DNA of 64,000 bases from Caldibacillus thermoamylovorans (GTDB lineage Bacteria; Bacillota; Bacilli; Bacillales; Caldibacillaceae): contig NZ_CCRF01000064.1 in the NCBI RefSeq assembly GCF_000751775.1, positions 1 to 64,000 on the forward strand. The letters run 5' to 3'. The notes under the pieces are model-generated. The model was not told the DNA's origin, searched no databases, and saw only the letters and a program-made list of their open reading frames with translations. Position 1 is the first letter of the stretch, and each line of letters begins with the position of its first letter. Position numbers and translations under genes: made by a program. Shown piece after piece: positions 36,788-46,948 of the stretch.

Positions 36788-38107
36788 CTAATGACGCGGT
36801 CGCCCGAGTTTCTTTAATTGTCTTTTTTTCTCTTTTTCGAGTAACTCTTTCTGTTTCTTCTTGTAACCCGGTTTTACTTTTTTCGGTTTTTTTATCGCCC
36901 GTTTTACTTGGATATCTACTTCCTGCGGTTTTCTTTTCCGATTTTTTCGCTGATTCCGGTCGTCATTTTCTTTCAACTCTCCCGCCACTATATCCATATA
37001 AGTAAAGGTAATACCCATGTTTTCCAATTTACTAATTTTTTCGTTATCCTGCTCATCAAAAAGGATATATGAAACACCCGAGTACGCTCCCCGACCGGTC
37101 CGTCCCGAACGATGAATATAAAAATTCAAGTCCTTAGGTAACTCGTAATGAAAAACGTGGCTGACCCCTTCAATATCAATCCCCCGTGATGCCAAATCTG
37201 TCGCAACAATATACTGATACTCCAAATTACGGATTTGCGACATCATCTTTTTCCGTTCCCTTGGGGTGAGATTTCCATGAATTAAACCGACTTTCACACC
37301 GTTTTCGGCCAATAGATTAGCAAGTTCATCAGCTCTGGCTTTCGTATTTACAAAAATAATCGCTAAATACGGATGAATGATCTCCATCAAATTTTTTAGG
37401 AAATGGAATTTGTCACGGTGTCGCAAAGGAAGCAAAATATGTTCAATATTTTTCGCAGTTCTCTGTTTCGGTTCAACATGAACAAACTCAGGATTTTCCA
37501 TATATTTTTTCAGAAAAGGTTTTAAGTTTTCCGGAATCGTTGCCGAAAAGACAAACATTTGTAACTGTTCAGGCATCGCTCCTGCAATCCGGTCCACATC
37601 TTCTAAAAAGCCGAGATCCAACATTAAATCAGCTTCATCGACAACCATCATAGTTGCGGTATGAACGAATAATGCCTGTTCTTTCACCAAGTCATAAATT
37701 CGCCCCGGTGTACCGATAACGATATGCGGTTGTACTTTCAATTTTTCAATTACCCGGGCTTTATCTGTCCCGCCAACAAATAATTTTGCTGTAATTTCTT
37801 CGTCTTTCGGGCAATATTTTGTTAATTTCAAGACCTCGTGATATATTTGGTGAGCCAATTCCCGGGTTGGTGCAGTAATCACGGCTTGGACCGATTGAAT
37901 TGACGGATTCAGTTTTGTCAGTATCGGCAAGAGAAATGCATGTGTTTTCCCGGTTCCGGTTTGGGATTGGCCAACCAAGGACAGACCTTTTAACGCTTTA
38001 GGAATCACCCGTTCTTGAATATCGGTTGGATCGTAAAAACCCATGTTTTCCAGTCCTTCATATAAAAACGGTTTTAATGAAAACCTTGTAAAATTCGTTT
38101 TTTCCAT
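36788..38107 (-). CDS. cshB: DEAD-box RNA helicase CshB
   Basis: 439 aa. The Q motif region (FKPFLYEGLENMGF), Walker A QTGTGKT, DEAD box VVDEADLMLD, SAT and HRSGRTGRG are all intact. The C-terminal tail is very basic (KKPKKVKPGYKKKQKELLEK), typical of RNA contact. CshB helps unwind structured RNA in the cold. Starts at ATG 38107 after AAGGAG. Confidence 0.94.
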   Translation of the reverse strand: MEKTNFTRFSLKPFLYEGLENMGFYDPTDIQERVIPKALKGLSLVGQSQTGTGKTHAFLLPILTKLNPSIQSVQAVITAPTRELAHQIYHEVLKLTKYCPKDEEITAKLFVGGTDKARVIEKLKVQPHIVIGTPGRIYDLVKEQALFVHTATMMVVDEADLMLDLGFLEDVDRIAGAMPEQLQMFVFSATIPENLKPFLKKYMENPEFVHVEPKQRTAKNIEHILLPLRHRDKFHFLKNLMEIIHPYLAIIFVNTKARADELANLLAENGVKVGLIHGNLTPRERKKMMSQIRNLEYQYIVATDLASRGIDIEGVSHVFHYELPKDLNFYIHRSGRTGRGAYSGVSYILFDEQDNEKISKLENMGITFTYMDIVAGELKENDDRNQRKNRKRKPQEVDIQVKRAIKKPKKVKPGYKKKQKELLEKEKKRQLKKLGRPRH

Positions 38108-38271
38108 ATAAAAACTCCTTAATCTGACATACTTAATTATTATCCATCTTAGTATTATACAAAAAAAAGGTAAATAACTCTACTTATGAATTTTTTTCTA
38201 CACTAACGAAGCACTTTGCCTTTGCATATTGTAATAGGAGAGTAAATTGAGTGTATGAGGAGGATTCATCT

Positions 38272-38997
38272 ATGCCACCGCGATTTCAGCAAGTACCGCC
38301 ACCAAATCCTTATCGCTTTTTCACTCCTTCTCCGAGGCCAAGAGGGATGTACGGGGGTATGCCAAGAAATATTGGTAGGCCGCGACCCTTTCAGATGCAA
38401 CAAGCTAGATTTGAGCAACCGAAACGAGTCGGTTTCCTTTCACGACTTTTCAAGGGAAAAAGTGGGATCGAGTCAATACCACAGCAACCTGTTAATCCAT
38501 TTCTGTTTGGCAGAGGAGTAGGTTATCAAGAGCAGACCGGGATACGAAGCTTCCTAAACCCGGAATCGATATCTAATTTTTTAGGACAGACGCAACAGGT
38601 GTTACGTACAGGGCAACAAATCGGTTCAATGGTTCAACAATACGGACCATTAGTCAAAAATTTACCTGCTCTTTGGAAATTATATCGCAGCCTGCAAAAC
38701 AGCAGTGACCAAGATAATGATAATGAGGAGAACACGGAAACTGACTTGGAAGATGAGATAGTTGAAAGGAATAAGGACGATTTGGAGCCTGAAGAAAACG
38801 AAAATAACGATGACGGTATTGAAGAAGAAAAAAAGATATTATTGAAAGAAGCATCGAAACAATCATTAGGAGAAAATGAAAAGATCGATAGTGAAAAAAA
38901 GATCGTCGAATCGGAACAAGCGGCAAAAAAGGCTAAGCGTAACAAAAAGAAACAACCTTTACAATTCAAAAGTTCTGTACCTAAGCTATATATTTAA
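38272..38997 (+). CDS. yqfQ: YqfQ-like (VrrA-related) protein
   Basis: 241 aa from the ATG at 38272, preceded by GAGGAGG. The N-terminus is rich in P, R, G and Q (PRPRGMYGGMPRNIGRPRPF), the middle is helical, and the last 90 residues are a charged stretch of D/E followed by K. This low-complexity layout is typical of YqfQ. No signal peptide. B. subtilis yqfQ lies at the same point between cshB and ispH; function unknown. Confidence 0.82.
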   Translation: MPPRFQQVPPPNPYRFFTPSPRPRGMYGGMPRNIGRPRPFQMQQARFEQPKRVGFLSRLFKGKSGIESIPQQPVNPFLFGRGVGYQEQTGIRSFLNPESISNFLGQTQQVLRTGQQIGSMVQQYGPLVKNLPALWKLYRSLQNSSDQDNDNEENTETDLEDEIVERNKDDLEPEENENNDDGIEEEKKILLKEASKQSLGENEKIDSEKKIVESEQAAKKAKRNKKKQPLQFKSSVPKLYI

Positions 38998-39084
38998 TTT
39001 TTCAGGCAGATGATGGTGGATGAACAATTCATGTGTTGATAACTGATAATCACATTCACATCACTGCTTTTCTCCATATTTTTA

Positions 39085-39144
39085 AAGAAAACTCGGCGAC
39101 TGCCGAGCCTTTAGGCGATGGCAAAGCCGTAGTTGCACTTATAC
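39085..39144. repeat. Copy of a dispersed hairpin repeat
   Basis: Begins GAAAACTCGGCGACTGCCGA and continues into GCCTTTAGGCGATGGCAAAGC and GTAGTTGCACTTATAC. The same blocks occur in the same order at 7634-7740. CTCGG/CCGAG and GCCTTT-type pairings allow a hairpin. It lies in the 300-base gap between yqfQ and ispH. Confidence 0.65.
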
Positions 39145-39299
39145 TTAATTCTTAAAATTTCCCACTACGTCGAATTCACTTCTTTGCTGGAAATTTATAC
39201 TTTCTTAACGTATAAAAAAGAACAATACTTTGAGTTATCAACACCAGTTCGTTATAATATACCTATAGTTTTTTAGTTTACGAGGAGGAACGATAAAAT

Positions 39300-40244
39300 A
39301 TGGAAGTCATTAAAGTATCCCCCCGCGGTTATTGTTACGGTGTTGTTGATGCCATGGTTATCGCTCGCAATGCCGCTTTAGATAAAAATTTACCAAGACC
39401 GATTTATATTCTTGGTATGCTTGTCCATAACGAAAATGTGACTGAAGCATTTAAAGAAGAAGGGATTATCACATTAGACGGGAAAAATCGAAAAGAAATA
39501 TTGGAAAAAGTTGATCAAGGGACCGTGATTTTCACTGCTCATGGGGTGTCACCTGAAATTCGCCAACTTGCCAAAGAAAAAGGACTGGTCACCATCGATG
39601 CGACTTGCCCGGATGTTACAAAAACCCATGTTATCATTGAAGAAAAAACGAAACAGGGGTATGAGGTCATTTATATCGGTAAGAAGGGTCATCCTGAGCC
39701 GGAGGGGGCGATCGGGGTCGCACCGGGTCTGGTCCATTTAGTTTCAAACACCGGTGATATCGATCAACTGGATATAAAAAATGATAAAATTATCATTACA
39801 AATCAAACGACGATGAGCAGTTGGGATGTTAAGGATTTAATGGAATATTGTCTTAAAAAGTTTCCACAGGCGGAAATACATAATGAAATCTGCCAAGCTA
39901 CCCAAGTTAGACAAGAAGCTGTCGCTAAACAAGCGGGTGATGCTGACGTATTAATTGTTGTCGGTGACCCGAAGAGCAATAATTCAAACCGGTTAGCCCA
40001 AGTTTCGGAAGAGATTGCCGGTACGAAATCTTATCGGGTAGCGGATGTTACGGAAATTGAAATTGATTGGATCAGGAACGCAAAAAGGGTTGCTGTTACT
40101 TCCGGTGCGTCTACTCCAACACCGATTACAAAAGAAGTTATTCACTTTTTGGAACAATTTGATCCGGAAGATGAAACTACTTGGATTCGGGAAAGAAAAG
40201 TTCCGCTATCGAAAATTTTGCCAAAAGTAAAAGCTGTAAAATAG
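39300..40244 (+). CDS. ispH: 4-hydroxy-3-methylbut-2-enyl diphosphate reductase
   Basis: 314 aa. Last step of the methylerythritol phosphate pathway, giving isopentenyl and dimethylallyl diphosphate. The three iron-sulfur cysteines are C12 (RGYCYGV), C103 ([10 protein letters not shown]) and C198 (NEICQATQ). GAGGAGGAACG precedes the ATG. Cytoplasmic. Confidence 0.97.
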   Translation: MEVIKVSPRGYCYGVVDAMVIARNAALDKNLPRPIYILGMLVHNENVTEAFKEEGIITLDGKNRKEILEKVDQGTVIFTAHGVSPEIRQLAKEKGLVTIDATCPDVTKTHVIIEEKTKQGYEVIYIGKKGHPEPEGAIGVAPGLVHLVSNTGDIDQLDIKNDKIIITNQTTMSSWDVKDLMEYCLKKFPQAEIHNEICQATQVRQEAVAKQAGDADVLIVVGDPKSNNSNRLAQVSEEIAGTKSYRVADVTEIEIDWIRNAKRVAVTSGASTPTPITKEVIHFLEQFDPEDETTWIRERKVPLSKILPKVKAVK

Positions 40245-40248
40245 TAAT

Positions 40249-40283
40249 GAAGGACTTCCTATCACAGTGAAGTCCTTTTTTGA
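40249..40283 (+). terminator. Terminator of ispH
   Basis: AAGGACTTC/GAAGTCCTT with a 10-base loop, then TTTT. Confidence 0.88.
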
Positions 40284-40439
40284 TGTTTTACCGATTATAC
40301 TTTCTAAAGCTTTCATTCCGCTCATGTATCCGTATAGTTTATTCCTGTCTTCTTGATCCTGATTATATTTTCTAAAGGGCAGGACCGATAATTCGTCTAT
40401 TTAAAAACAACAAGTGGTTCCTTTTTAATGTTTGCCAGG

Positions 40440-41558
40440 TTACAAAAATAGAAATGGATCCGTATGGACAAGCGATGGAATGAAGTTTACTTGGAATTTT
40501 TTCTCCCGGCAAAGTTCCATCATTTTTTTTGCAACCCCTCGTTTCATAACCTTTTCCACATTATGACCGGGATCAATAATATGTAAACCGTCCAATTTTG
40601 CGTCGATCGCAGTATGATAATACATATCACCGGTAATAAACACATCCGCCCCTTTACGGATGGCCGTTTTATAATATTTGCCGCCATCTCCACCAAGTAT
40701 AGCAACCCTTTTAATTGTGTCGGACAGATTTCCGACCACCCTGACGCCCGTTACATCCAGTGCCTCTTTTACAAAAGCAGCGAATTCTTCTAAAGTTACT
40801 TCTTTTGACAAATAACCGATTCTTCCTAAGCCGTACACCTGCCCTTTCATATCAAGCGGATAGATATCGTAAGCCGGTTCTTCGTATGGATGAACTTGAA
40901 GCATAGCCTTTAGTACTTTTCTTTCAAGGTTTTGCGGAAAAATAGTTTCGATTCTCTCTTCAGCAACAGCTTCTAATTCTCCAATTGAACCAATATACGG
41001 ATTGGTGTTTTCTCCCGGTAAAAAGCGACCGGTACCTTGACTTGAAAATGTACAGTGACTGTAGTTTCCGATAAATCCTGCCCCGGCATTGCCAAGTGCT
41101 TCCCGAATGTTGTCTGCCGCCTCTTGAGGGGCATAGACAACTAATTTTTTTAAAGGCATTTCATATGTAGGTACAAGTACTTCCGTTTCCAGCAAACCCA
41201 GTTTGTCTGCCAACAGGTCATTAACCCCGCCAAAGGTGACATCTAAATTGGTATGGGCAGCATAGACGGCAATATCGTGTTTCAATAATTTTGAAATAAT
41301 TCTTCCATACGACTCTTCTGTCCGGATTGTTTTTAAAGGATGATAAATTAACGGGTGATGACTGATGATCAGCTGGGCGTCTTTATCAATCGCTTCATCA
41401 ACAACATCTTCCACAACATCGAGCGCAACTAAAACATTTTTTACCGGCTGATTAAGCGAGCCTACCAATAAGCCTATTTTATCTCCTTCCATAGCGAGTT
41501 CTTTTGGAGCAAATTGTTCAAATAACTGGATGACTTCATGCCCGTTCGGTATTTTCAT
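40440..41558 (-). CDS. yqfO: Nif3-like dinuclear metal-binding protein YqfO
   Basis: 372 aa. Nif3/DUF34 family with an inserted PII-like domain (about 130-235), the three-part layout of YqfO. Metal-binding residues lie in ISHHPLIYHPLK near 70 and in the late VFITGDMYYHTAIDAK region. Sometimes labelled GTP cyclohydrolase I type 2, but that activity is doubtful for the family. It overlaps trmK by 23 bases and is cotranscribed with it. Confidence 0.9.
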   Translation of the reverse strand: MKIPNGHEVIQLFEQFAPKELAMEGDKIGLLVGSLNQPVKNVLVALDVVEDVVDEAIDKDAQLIISHHPLIYHPLKTIRTEESYGRIISKLLKHDIAVYAAHTNLDVTFGGVNDLLADKLGLLETEVLVPTYEMPLKKLVVYAPQEAADNIREALGNAGAGFIGNYSHCTFSSQGTGRFLPGENTNPYIGSIGELEAVAEERIETIFPQNLERKVLKAMLQVHPYEEPAYDIYPLDMKGQVYGLGRIGYLSKEVTLEEFAAFVKEALDVTGVRVVGNLSDTIKRVAILGGDGGKYYKTAIRKGADVFITGDMYYHTAIDAKLDGLHIIDPGHNVEKVMKRGVAKKMMELCREKKFQVNFIPSLVHTDPFLFL

Positions 41559-42267
41559 CCGGAAAAACCTCCTTATACCACTGGATATATTTTTTCAACT
41601 CTGATTTCTTCCTGATAATTGCTACAGTTTCTTTTGCTTTATCAAGTTCTTCCAAGACTCGCAACCATTCATTATACTCCCGTTTCCATTTTTTATAAAA
41701 AACGTGATTTTTCTCTTTTATAAGAAACGGACCAAAAAAAACTTGCTTTTCTTTATCCTCATCATTGCAATAAGGAGCTTCACTGTCTCCTTGCTCAGCA
41801 ACTAAAATTTCATAAATATGACCATCTTCTTCTAAAATTTTTTCCTTAACTAATTTCCAGTTATGATTGAGCAACCACAATCGAATCTGATCGGCTGCCA
41901 AATTCGGTTGCAAAATTAGCCGGCTAACTTGATGTAGTTTTTCCTTCCCGTTATCCAAAATGGAAGAAATCAATGCTCCGCCCATTCCGGCAATGGTTAT
42001 GCAATCTACCGAATCTGTTTCCTTTAAAACCGCCAGACCATCACCTTTCCGGACATCAATGAATTGTTCAAATTGATATGCTTTTACACTTGATTTTGCC
42101 GCTAACAATGGACCATCCGCTACTTCTCCGGCAATCGCCTTTTTCACAATTTTGTTTTTCACACAATAGATTGGCAAGTAAGCATGATCAGAACCAATAT
42201 CAGCCAGAATGCTGTCCTTTGGTATGTAAGTGGTTATTTCCTTAAGTCTTTCAGCTAATTTTATCAT
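41536..42267 (-). CDS. trmK: tRNA (adenine-22-N1)-methyltransferase TrmK
   Basis: 243 aa from the ATG at 42267, preceded by GGTGAG; an earlier ATG adds 24 residues without support. AdoMet-binding motif ILADIGSDHAYLP (about 20-32) and catalytic-region motif TIAGMGGALISSIL. C-terminal coiled coil. Methylates A22 of tRNA. Followed by yqfO with overlap, an arrangement widely kept in Firmicutes. Confidence 0.93.
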   Translation of the reverse strand: MIKLAERLKEITTYIPKDSILADIGSDHAYLPIYCVKNKIVKKAIAGEVADGPLLAAKSSVKAYQFEQFIDVRKGDGLAVLKETDSVDCITIAGMGGALISSILDNGKEKLHQVSRLILQPNLAADQIRLWLLNHNWKLVKEKILEEDGHIYEILVAEQGDSEAPYCNDEDKEKQVFFGPFLIKEKNHVFYKKWKREYNEWLRVLEELDKAKETVAIIRKKSELKKYIQWYKEVFPDENTERA

Positions 42268-42346
42268 AAAACAAAACTCACCAAACTTTCCATTCTTTCC
42301 ACTATCTATTAAATTACAGGAAAACAAAAAGTTTTTCAATCAAAGA

Positions 42347-42436
42347 AAAGGACTCCCCACTGTCACTTTCCTAAATGAATCAAGTGAATGTTCCACTGTT
42401 CATCAGTTAAGTGACTTTATTTGGAAGCCCTTTTCT
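42347..42436 (-). terminator. Imperfect long hairpin downstream of cccA
   Basis: On the minus strand GAAAAGG pairs with CCTTTTC at the base, and AAGTCACTT with AAGTGACA-like bases higher up, followed by TTTG. Possible terminator for cccA; weak. Confidence 0.4.
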
Positions 42437-42440
42437 TATA

Positions 42441-42797
42441 CTATTCAAGTGACATAAGCCAATCGGCCATGGCATCGAGACTTTCGGCTGGAACTAACCC
42501 TTTCGGCATTGCCCCCCGACCATTTTGCAAAACTTCTTTAATTTCATCTTTTGATAAACGCTCGTCAACACCCTTCAGCTCAGGACCCATTGCACCTTCG
42601 TAATTTTGGCCATGGCAAGTGAAACATGATTTTTGATAAATTTCTTCCGGTGTTGCGGCTTGGGCGACATTCCCCTTTTCAGAATCTTTTCCCTCTGCTT
42701 CTTTACTGTCATTCACCCCAATAATTGAAAGTGCTACCATAAGCCCGATACCTAAAACCATGATTAATAGATAAGGAAATATTGCATTGCGTTTCAT
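42441..42797 (-). CDS. cccA: Cytochrome c-550
   Basis: 118 aa from the ATG at 42797, which follows GGGGAGAAAAGG. N-terminal membrane anchor (about 6-27), acidic linker and a c-type haem domain with CFTCH (58-62) and the axial methionine M97 in GAMPKG. Membrane-anchored electron carrier facing outward. It lies downstream of sigA as in B. subtilis, but apart from it by 600 bases with a terminator. Confidence 0.94.
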   Translation of the reverse strand: MKRNAIFPYLLIMVLGIGLMVALSIIGVNDSKEAEGKDSEKGNVAQAATPEEIYQKSCFTCHGQNYEGAMGPELKGVDERLSKDEIKEVLQNGRGAMPKGLVPAESLDAMADWLMSLE

Positions 42798-42818
42798 CCT
42801 TTTCTCCCCTTTGCCCAA

Positions 42819-43162
42819 ATACTCATGATAACATTTGCAAACTATTCTTATTTTACTTGAAAAAGCTGTAAAGGGGAAGTGGTTAATACGAAAGAGCTGT
42901 AGTTTTCACAATTTGGACAAAATTTAACTGTTTTCACTACTTGACAAAATGAAAGGAAACTCTATCACCTTTAAATCATCATGGACAAAAAAATTTACAA
43001 TAGCCATTTGCAAATTCATTTCATTTTTTATAAAATAGATGTCAAATAGTGTGAAAGCGAATACGAAATGAAAATTCATTCGTTTGGCGAGATTTGTGGC
43101 GATTCATGCTGTGTCGCTCATCTGTAGATCATGGCTTTTTCGGTGTATGACGCTTATGTGCC
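42819..43162. other. AT-rich intergenic region upstream of cccA
   Basis: About 340 bases without a supported gene. The cccA promoter may be TTTACA with TAAGAA 16 bases on, near 42850-42880 on the minus strand; the fit is modest. Confidence 0.35.
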
Positions 43163-43366
43163 AAAAAACTTTTAAGAACGCTTAACTTATTATCTGGTCT
43201 TATATTTACTTATAAAAATTTAAGAACGTTTTACCTTATTATCTGGCCTATATTAACGTACAAAAACATTAAGGACACTTAAGCACAACTATCTTGCCTG
43301 TATTTTCTTGCAACAATTTTTTAAGGACATTTTACCTTATTATCCGGTCTCCATTTACGTACAACA
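43163..43366. repeat. Four degenerate tandem repeats of about 50 bp
   Basis: Units start near 43163, 43215, 43264 and 43314. Each runs AA-TTTAAGAACG-TTTTACCTTATTATC, then TGG or TTG, CCT, TAT and ACGTACAA with variation. Units 2 and 4 are the closest pair. Too divergent and without spacers to be CRISPR. Confidence 0.7.
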
Positions 43367-43368
43367 AA

Positions 43369-43400
43369 ATTGGTTTGCCTTTCTTAGACAAACCAATCAA
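43369..43400 (-). terminator. Terminator of the dnaG-sigA operon
   Basis: GATTGGTTTG pairs with CAAACCAATTTTG on the minus strand around a 10-base loop, about 10 bases after the sigA stop codon. Confidence 0.85.
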
Positions 43401-43408
43401 AGGTAATT

Positions 43409-44533
43409 TTATTCCAGGAAATCTTTTAATCGTTTACTACGGCTTGGATGTCGCAATTTCCGTAAAGCTTTCGCCTCAATTTGGCGAATCCGTTCACGGG
43501 TGACACCAAAGACTTTGCCGACTTCTTCTAAAGTACGTGTACGTCCATCGTCAAGACCAAAACGGAGACGTAATACATTTTCTTCACGATCTGTTAATGT
43601 ATCTAAGACGTCTTCCAATTGTTCTTTTAACATTTCGTAGGCTGCATGGTCAGAAGGAGATGTCGCCTCCTGATCTTCAATAAAGTCGCCTAAATGGGAA
43701 TCGTCTTCTTCACCGATTGGAGTTTCTAAAGATACAGGTTCTTGAGCAATCTTTAAGATTTCCCTTACTTTTTCAGGCGTTAAATCCATTTCTTCAGCTA
43801 TTTCTTCCGGTGTTGGTTCCCGGCCTAAATCTTGCAATAATTGCCGTTGGACACGAATTAATTTATTTATTGTTTCAACCATATGAACCGGAATACGAAT
43901 GGTTCGCGCTTGGTCTGCAATGGCTCTGGTAATCGCTTGACGTATCCACCACGTTGCATACGTGCTAAATTTAAATCCTTTTGTATAATCAAATTTTTCA
44001 ACAGCCTTGATTAAGCCCATATTCCCTTCTTGGATTAAGTCAAGGAAAAGCATTCCACGGCCTACATAACGTTTGGCAATACTTACAACAAGTCGTAAAT
44101 TTGCCTCAGCGAGCCTTCTTTTTGCCTCCTCATCTCCTTGGGCAATCCTTTCAGCTAGTTCGATTTCTTCTTCAGGGGTTAATAGATCAACACGACCGAT
44201 TTCCTTCAAGTACATTCGAACAGGATCATTAATTTTGACACCGGGAGGAACACTCAAATCATTTAAATCAAATTCCTCTTCATTTTCCAGATCCTCTTCA
44301 TCCGGTTGTTCGATATCTTCTTCATGATCTTCTATTAATTGAATGCCCTGTTCAGACAATTGATCGTAAAACTCATCCATATGTTCTGCATCTAACTCAA
44401 ATTGAGCTAAATTTTGAGCGATTGTATCGTAAGAGAGACTACCTCTTTTTTTACCTAACTCAATTAATTGGTCTTTCACTTGATCGATTGTGAGTTCAGA
44501 ATCTTCATTGGAACGTGCTGACTTCTCAGTCAT
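43409..44533 (-). CDS. sigA: Primary sigma factor SigA (RpoD)
   Basis: 374 aa from the ATG at 44533, preceded by AAGGAGGGGA. Region 1.1 (about 1-80) with an acidic stretch, then region 2 with [14 protein letters not shown], region 3, and region 4 ending [20 protein letters not shown]. Directs RNA polymerase to vegetative promoters. It follows dnaG by 21 bases in the macromolecular synthesis operon. Confidence 0.97.
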   Translation of the reverse strand: MTEKSARSNEDSELTIDQVKDQLIELGKKRGSLSYDTIAQNLAQFELDAEHMDEFYDQLSEQGIQLIEDHEEDIEQPDEEDLENEEEFDLNDLSVPPGVKINDPVRMYLKEIGRVDLLTPEEEIELAERIAQGDEEAKRRLAEANLRLVVSIAKRYVGRGMLFLDLIQEGNMGLIKAVEKFDYTKGFKFSTYATWWIRQAITRAIADQARTIRIPVHMVETINKLIRVQRQLLQDLGREPTPEEIAEEMDLTPEKVREILKIAQEPVSLETPIGEEDDSHLGDFIEDQEATSPSDHAAYEMLKEQLEDVLDTLTDREENVLRLRFGLDDGRTRTLEEVGKVFGVTRERIRQIEAKALRKLRHPSRSKRLKDFLE

Positions 44534-44554
44534 ATGTTCCCCTCCTTCCAACAA

Positions 44555-46354
44555 TTAAAGCGATTTTCTTAATTGAATGATTTCATTAGCAATTTCTGCA
44601 GCTCTTTTTACATCATGTTGACGTTCTGCCTCGATGCTTTCTCTTTCTTTCTCTTTTATTTTTAACCATTTATGTTGATTAACTACATGCTTGATATAAT
44701 CTTGAAATTCTCTATCGGTTACTTCTTCAGCTATAGAGATCATCCCAATCTCTGCAACAAGTTTCTTTAAATGTTGATCATTAAGGAAATTTAAAAATTG
44801 AGTTAAATCAGGCTCATTCCCTTCCTCATAAAATCCATATAAATATGTGACAATCGCTTGATGATCATCCAAATTAAACGGGATGTCTTGCAAGGCTTTT
44901 TGCACACGCTGTGTAAATGTGACACTTTTTAACATATGAGCAATTAATATTCGTTCCGCATTTTCGAAAGCTTTTCGCGCAGGCTTTTGAGACATGATGG
45001 AAACGGGGACTCGATTTTGTTGTTCTTGTTTTTTCAACCCTTTTTTATGCATATAGTATAGCTGTCTTTCTTGCTGTTTCAAAGCATCTAACGATAGAGA
45101 AAATTCATCTGCTAATTGACGTAAATAAACATCCCTTTCTATGGCATTATCCATCGTTGCTATATCTCCTAATACTTGTTCGATATAAGCAAGGCGATCT
45201 CCTTCATTCTTGAGATTTTTTCCTGTTTGGTAATACTTCATTTTAAATGCCATAAAGGTTAAACTTGTCCCAATTACTTTATTAATAAATGCGTCGGAAC
45301 CATGTGTAAGAATATACTCATCAGGATCTTTTGCCTCCGGTATCATTGCTACTTGAACGGTACAACCTGCCTTCTGGAGTAGTTCACCTGCTTTCAACGT
45401 TGCACTTTGACCTGCCGAATCAGAATCAAAACATAAAATGACACGTTCGGCATTTCGTTTAATCATATGAACATGTTCTTCCGTCAAAGCGGTTCCCATC
45501 GCCCCGATTCCATTATCAACTCCGGCTCCATATGCAGCAATACAATCAGCAAAGCCTTCAAAAATGACCAATGATTGTTTTTTTCGTATGGATGATCGGG
45601 CTTGATAGAAATTGTATAATGTCTTTCCCTTGTGAAAAATAGGCGTTTCCGGGCTGTTTAAATATTTCGGCTCCCCTTTATGCATTACACGACCGGAAAA
45701 TGCAACTGTATTTCCTTTCATATCAAAGATGGGGAAAATAATTCTTCCCCGAAATCGGTCAAAATATTGATGGTTGGACTCACTTTTAATAATAAGTCCG
45801 GCCTTTTCAAGAAGTTCTTCTGAAAATCCCCGTGATTTTAAAAATTTCAAGCTTGTATCCCATTCATTTAAACAATAGCCAATTTGAAAATGATCAATCA
45901 TCTCGCGGGTAAAGTTCCGTCTAGTCAAATATTCCAACGCTTCCTGACCCTTGTTAGTATTTACCAATAAATGGTGATAAAATTGTCTTAATAACTCATG
46001 GGCTTCGATCATTTTATCATAGGTATTGGTGCCCGGCGTTTTACTTTGGGATACATTTATATGTAAAGGAATATTTGCCATCCCGGCTAATTTGATTGCT
46101 GCTTCTTGAAAAGAGAGGCCTTCTATATCCATCAAGAAAGAAAAAACATTTCCTCCCGCACCGCAACCGAAACAATGATATATTTGCTTATCAGGTGATA
46201 CGGAAAAAGAAGGAGATTTTTCATTGTGAAACGGACAAAGCCCGAAGTAATTGCGGCCCTGTTTTTTTAAATGAACAAAATTACTGATGACTTCCACTAT
46301 ATCAACAGATTGGCTAATTTGTTTCACTATTTCATTTGGAATACGTTCTGCCAT
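44555..46354 (-). CDS. dnaG: DNA primase DnaG
   Basis: 599 aa from the ATG at 46354, preceded by GGGTGGAGATG; the frame opens 12 codons earlier without a site. Zinc finger C40, H43, C61, C64; the TOPRIM domain has EGFADCIAA and DSDSAG; the C-terminal helicase-interaction region is about 440-599. Makes RNA primers at the fork. In B. subtilis yqxD is immediately upstream; here it is not. Confidence 0.96.
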   Translation of the reverse strand: MAERIPNEIVKQISQSVDIVEVISNFVHLKKQGRNYFGLCPFHNEKSPSFSVSPDKQIYHCFGCGAGGNVFSFLMDIEGLSFQEAAIKLAGMANIPLHINVSQSKTPGTNTYDKMIEAHELLRQFYHHLLVNTNKGQEALEYLTRRNFTREMIDHFQIGYCLNEWDTSLKFLKSRGFSEELLEKAGLIIKSESNHQYFDRFRGRIIFPIFDMKGNTVAFSGRVMHKGEPKYLNSPETPIFHKGKTLYNFYQARSSIRKKQSLVIFEGFADCIAAYGAGVDNGIGAMGTALTEEHVHMIKRNAERVILCFDSDSAGQSATLKAGELLQKAGCTVQVAMIPEAKDPDEYILTHGSDAFINKVIGTSLTFMAFKMKYYQTGKNLKNEGDRLAYIEQVLGDIATMDNAIERDVYLRQLADEFSLSLDALKQQERQLYYMHKKGLKKQEQQNRVPVSIMSQKPARKAFENAERILIAHMLKSVTFTQRVQKALQDIPFNLDDHQAIVTYLYGFYEEGNEPDLTQFLNFLNDQHLKKLVAEIGMISIAEEVTDREFQDYIKHVVNQHKWLKIKEKERESIEAERQHDVKRAAEIANEIIQLRKSL

Positions 46355-46405
46355 GAGAACATCTCCACCCATTATAAGTATTCGATTCATTTTTTATTAA
46401 TCCTG

Positions 46406-46438
46406 CAAAAATCGACAAAAATCTTATTTCGATTTTTA
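46406..46438 (-). promoter_or_regulatory. Inverted repeat in the dnaG upstream region
   Basis: AAAAATCG and CGATTTTT are 15 bases apart, 52 bases before the dnaG start. It could be a weak terminator, an operator or a leader hairpin; nothing decides between these. Confidence 0.3.
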
Positions 46439-46439
46439 C

Positions 46440-46884
46440 GTTTACAACATTAAAATTTAATATGAGCATTCAAATTCCCATTTTTTTATAAAAAATTATG
46501 CTCAAAGTACCATATTTTGATTTTCTATATTTAAGCATGTTTCGCGTAAAATTCCCTCTAAATCCTTGTCGGGAGCTAACCAGTATATAGCCTATATTTA
46601 GAAATTCTACATTCCTCCACAAATTCCTTCTTAAAAAGACAAATTTCATAGGAATGACATAATTTCCTTTTTATGTTTGAAAAATTCGTGTCGAAAAATT
46701 TTTAAACGATTTTCTTGACTTTCATCACTACTAAGTTTATTCTTAAAACCCAAAGTCTAAACCTCTATTCGCGAATTTTCCGTACAATTTTTTATTATAG
46801 TATAAATAAATATTTTTTTCCATTCCATTATTTGTGATTTTGACCAAAGACTGGTTTTTATTCAAAATTTACGAAAACAGCTTA
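46440..46884. other. Long AT-rich intergenic region upstream of dnaG
   Basis: About 450 bases with no supported gene. The yqxD gene expected here from B. subtilis synteny is absent in all frames. It probably carries the dnaG-sigA promoters. Confidence 0.45.
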
Positions 46885-46948
46885 AGCAAAAAAATAGAGG
46901 TGTCCCACTTTTGTCACTGATGGATATATCAATGAGTGGGGACTACCC
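46885..46948 (-). terminator. Terminator of ccpN-ppsR
   Basis: On the minus strand GTCCCCACT pairs with AGTGGGAC, followed by CTCTATTTTTTTG, just beyond the ppsR stop codon. Confidence 0.8.

Noticed and set aside
38634-38969. Serine-rich 111-aa open frame on the minus strand
   Set aside because: Mirror of the acidic low-complexity part of yqfQ; codons for D and E read as S and F on the opposite strand.
40290-40380. Two copies of GATTATA-TTTCTAAAG about 70 bases apart downstream of ispH
   Set aside because: Only about 15 AT-rich bases match; chance is a sufficient explanation.
43163-43366. CRISPR array
   Set aside because: Units are adjacent without spacers, differ from each other, and no cas gene is near.
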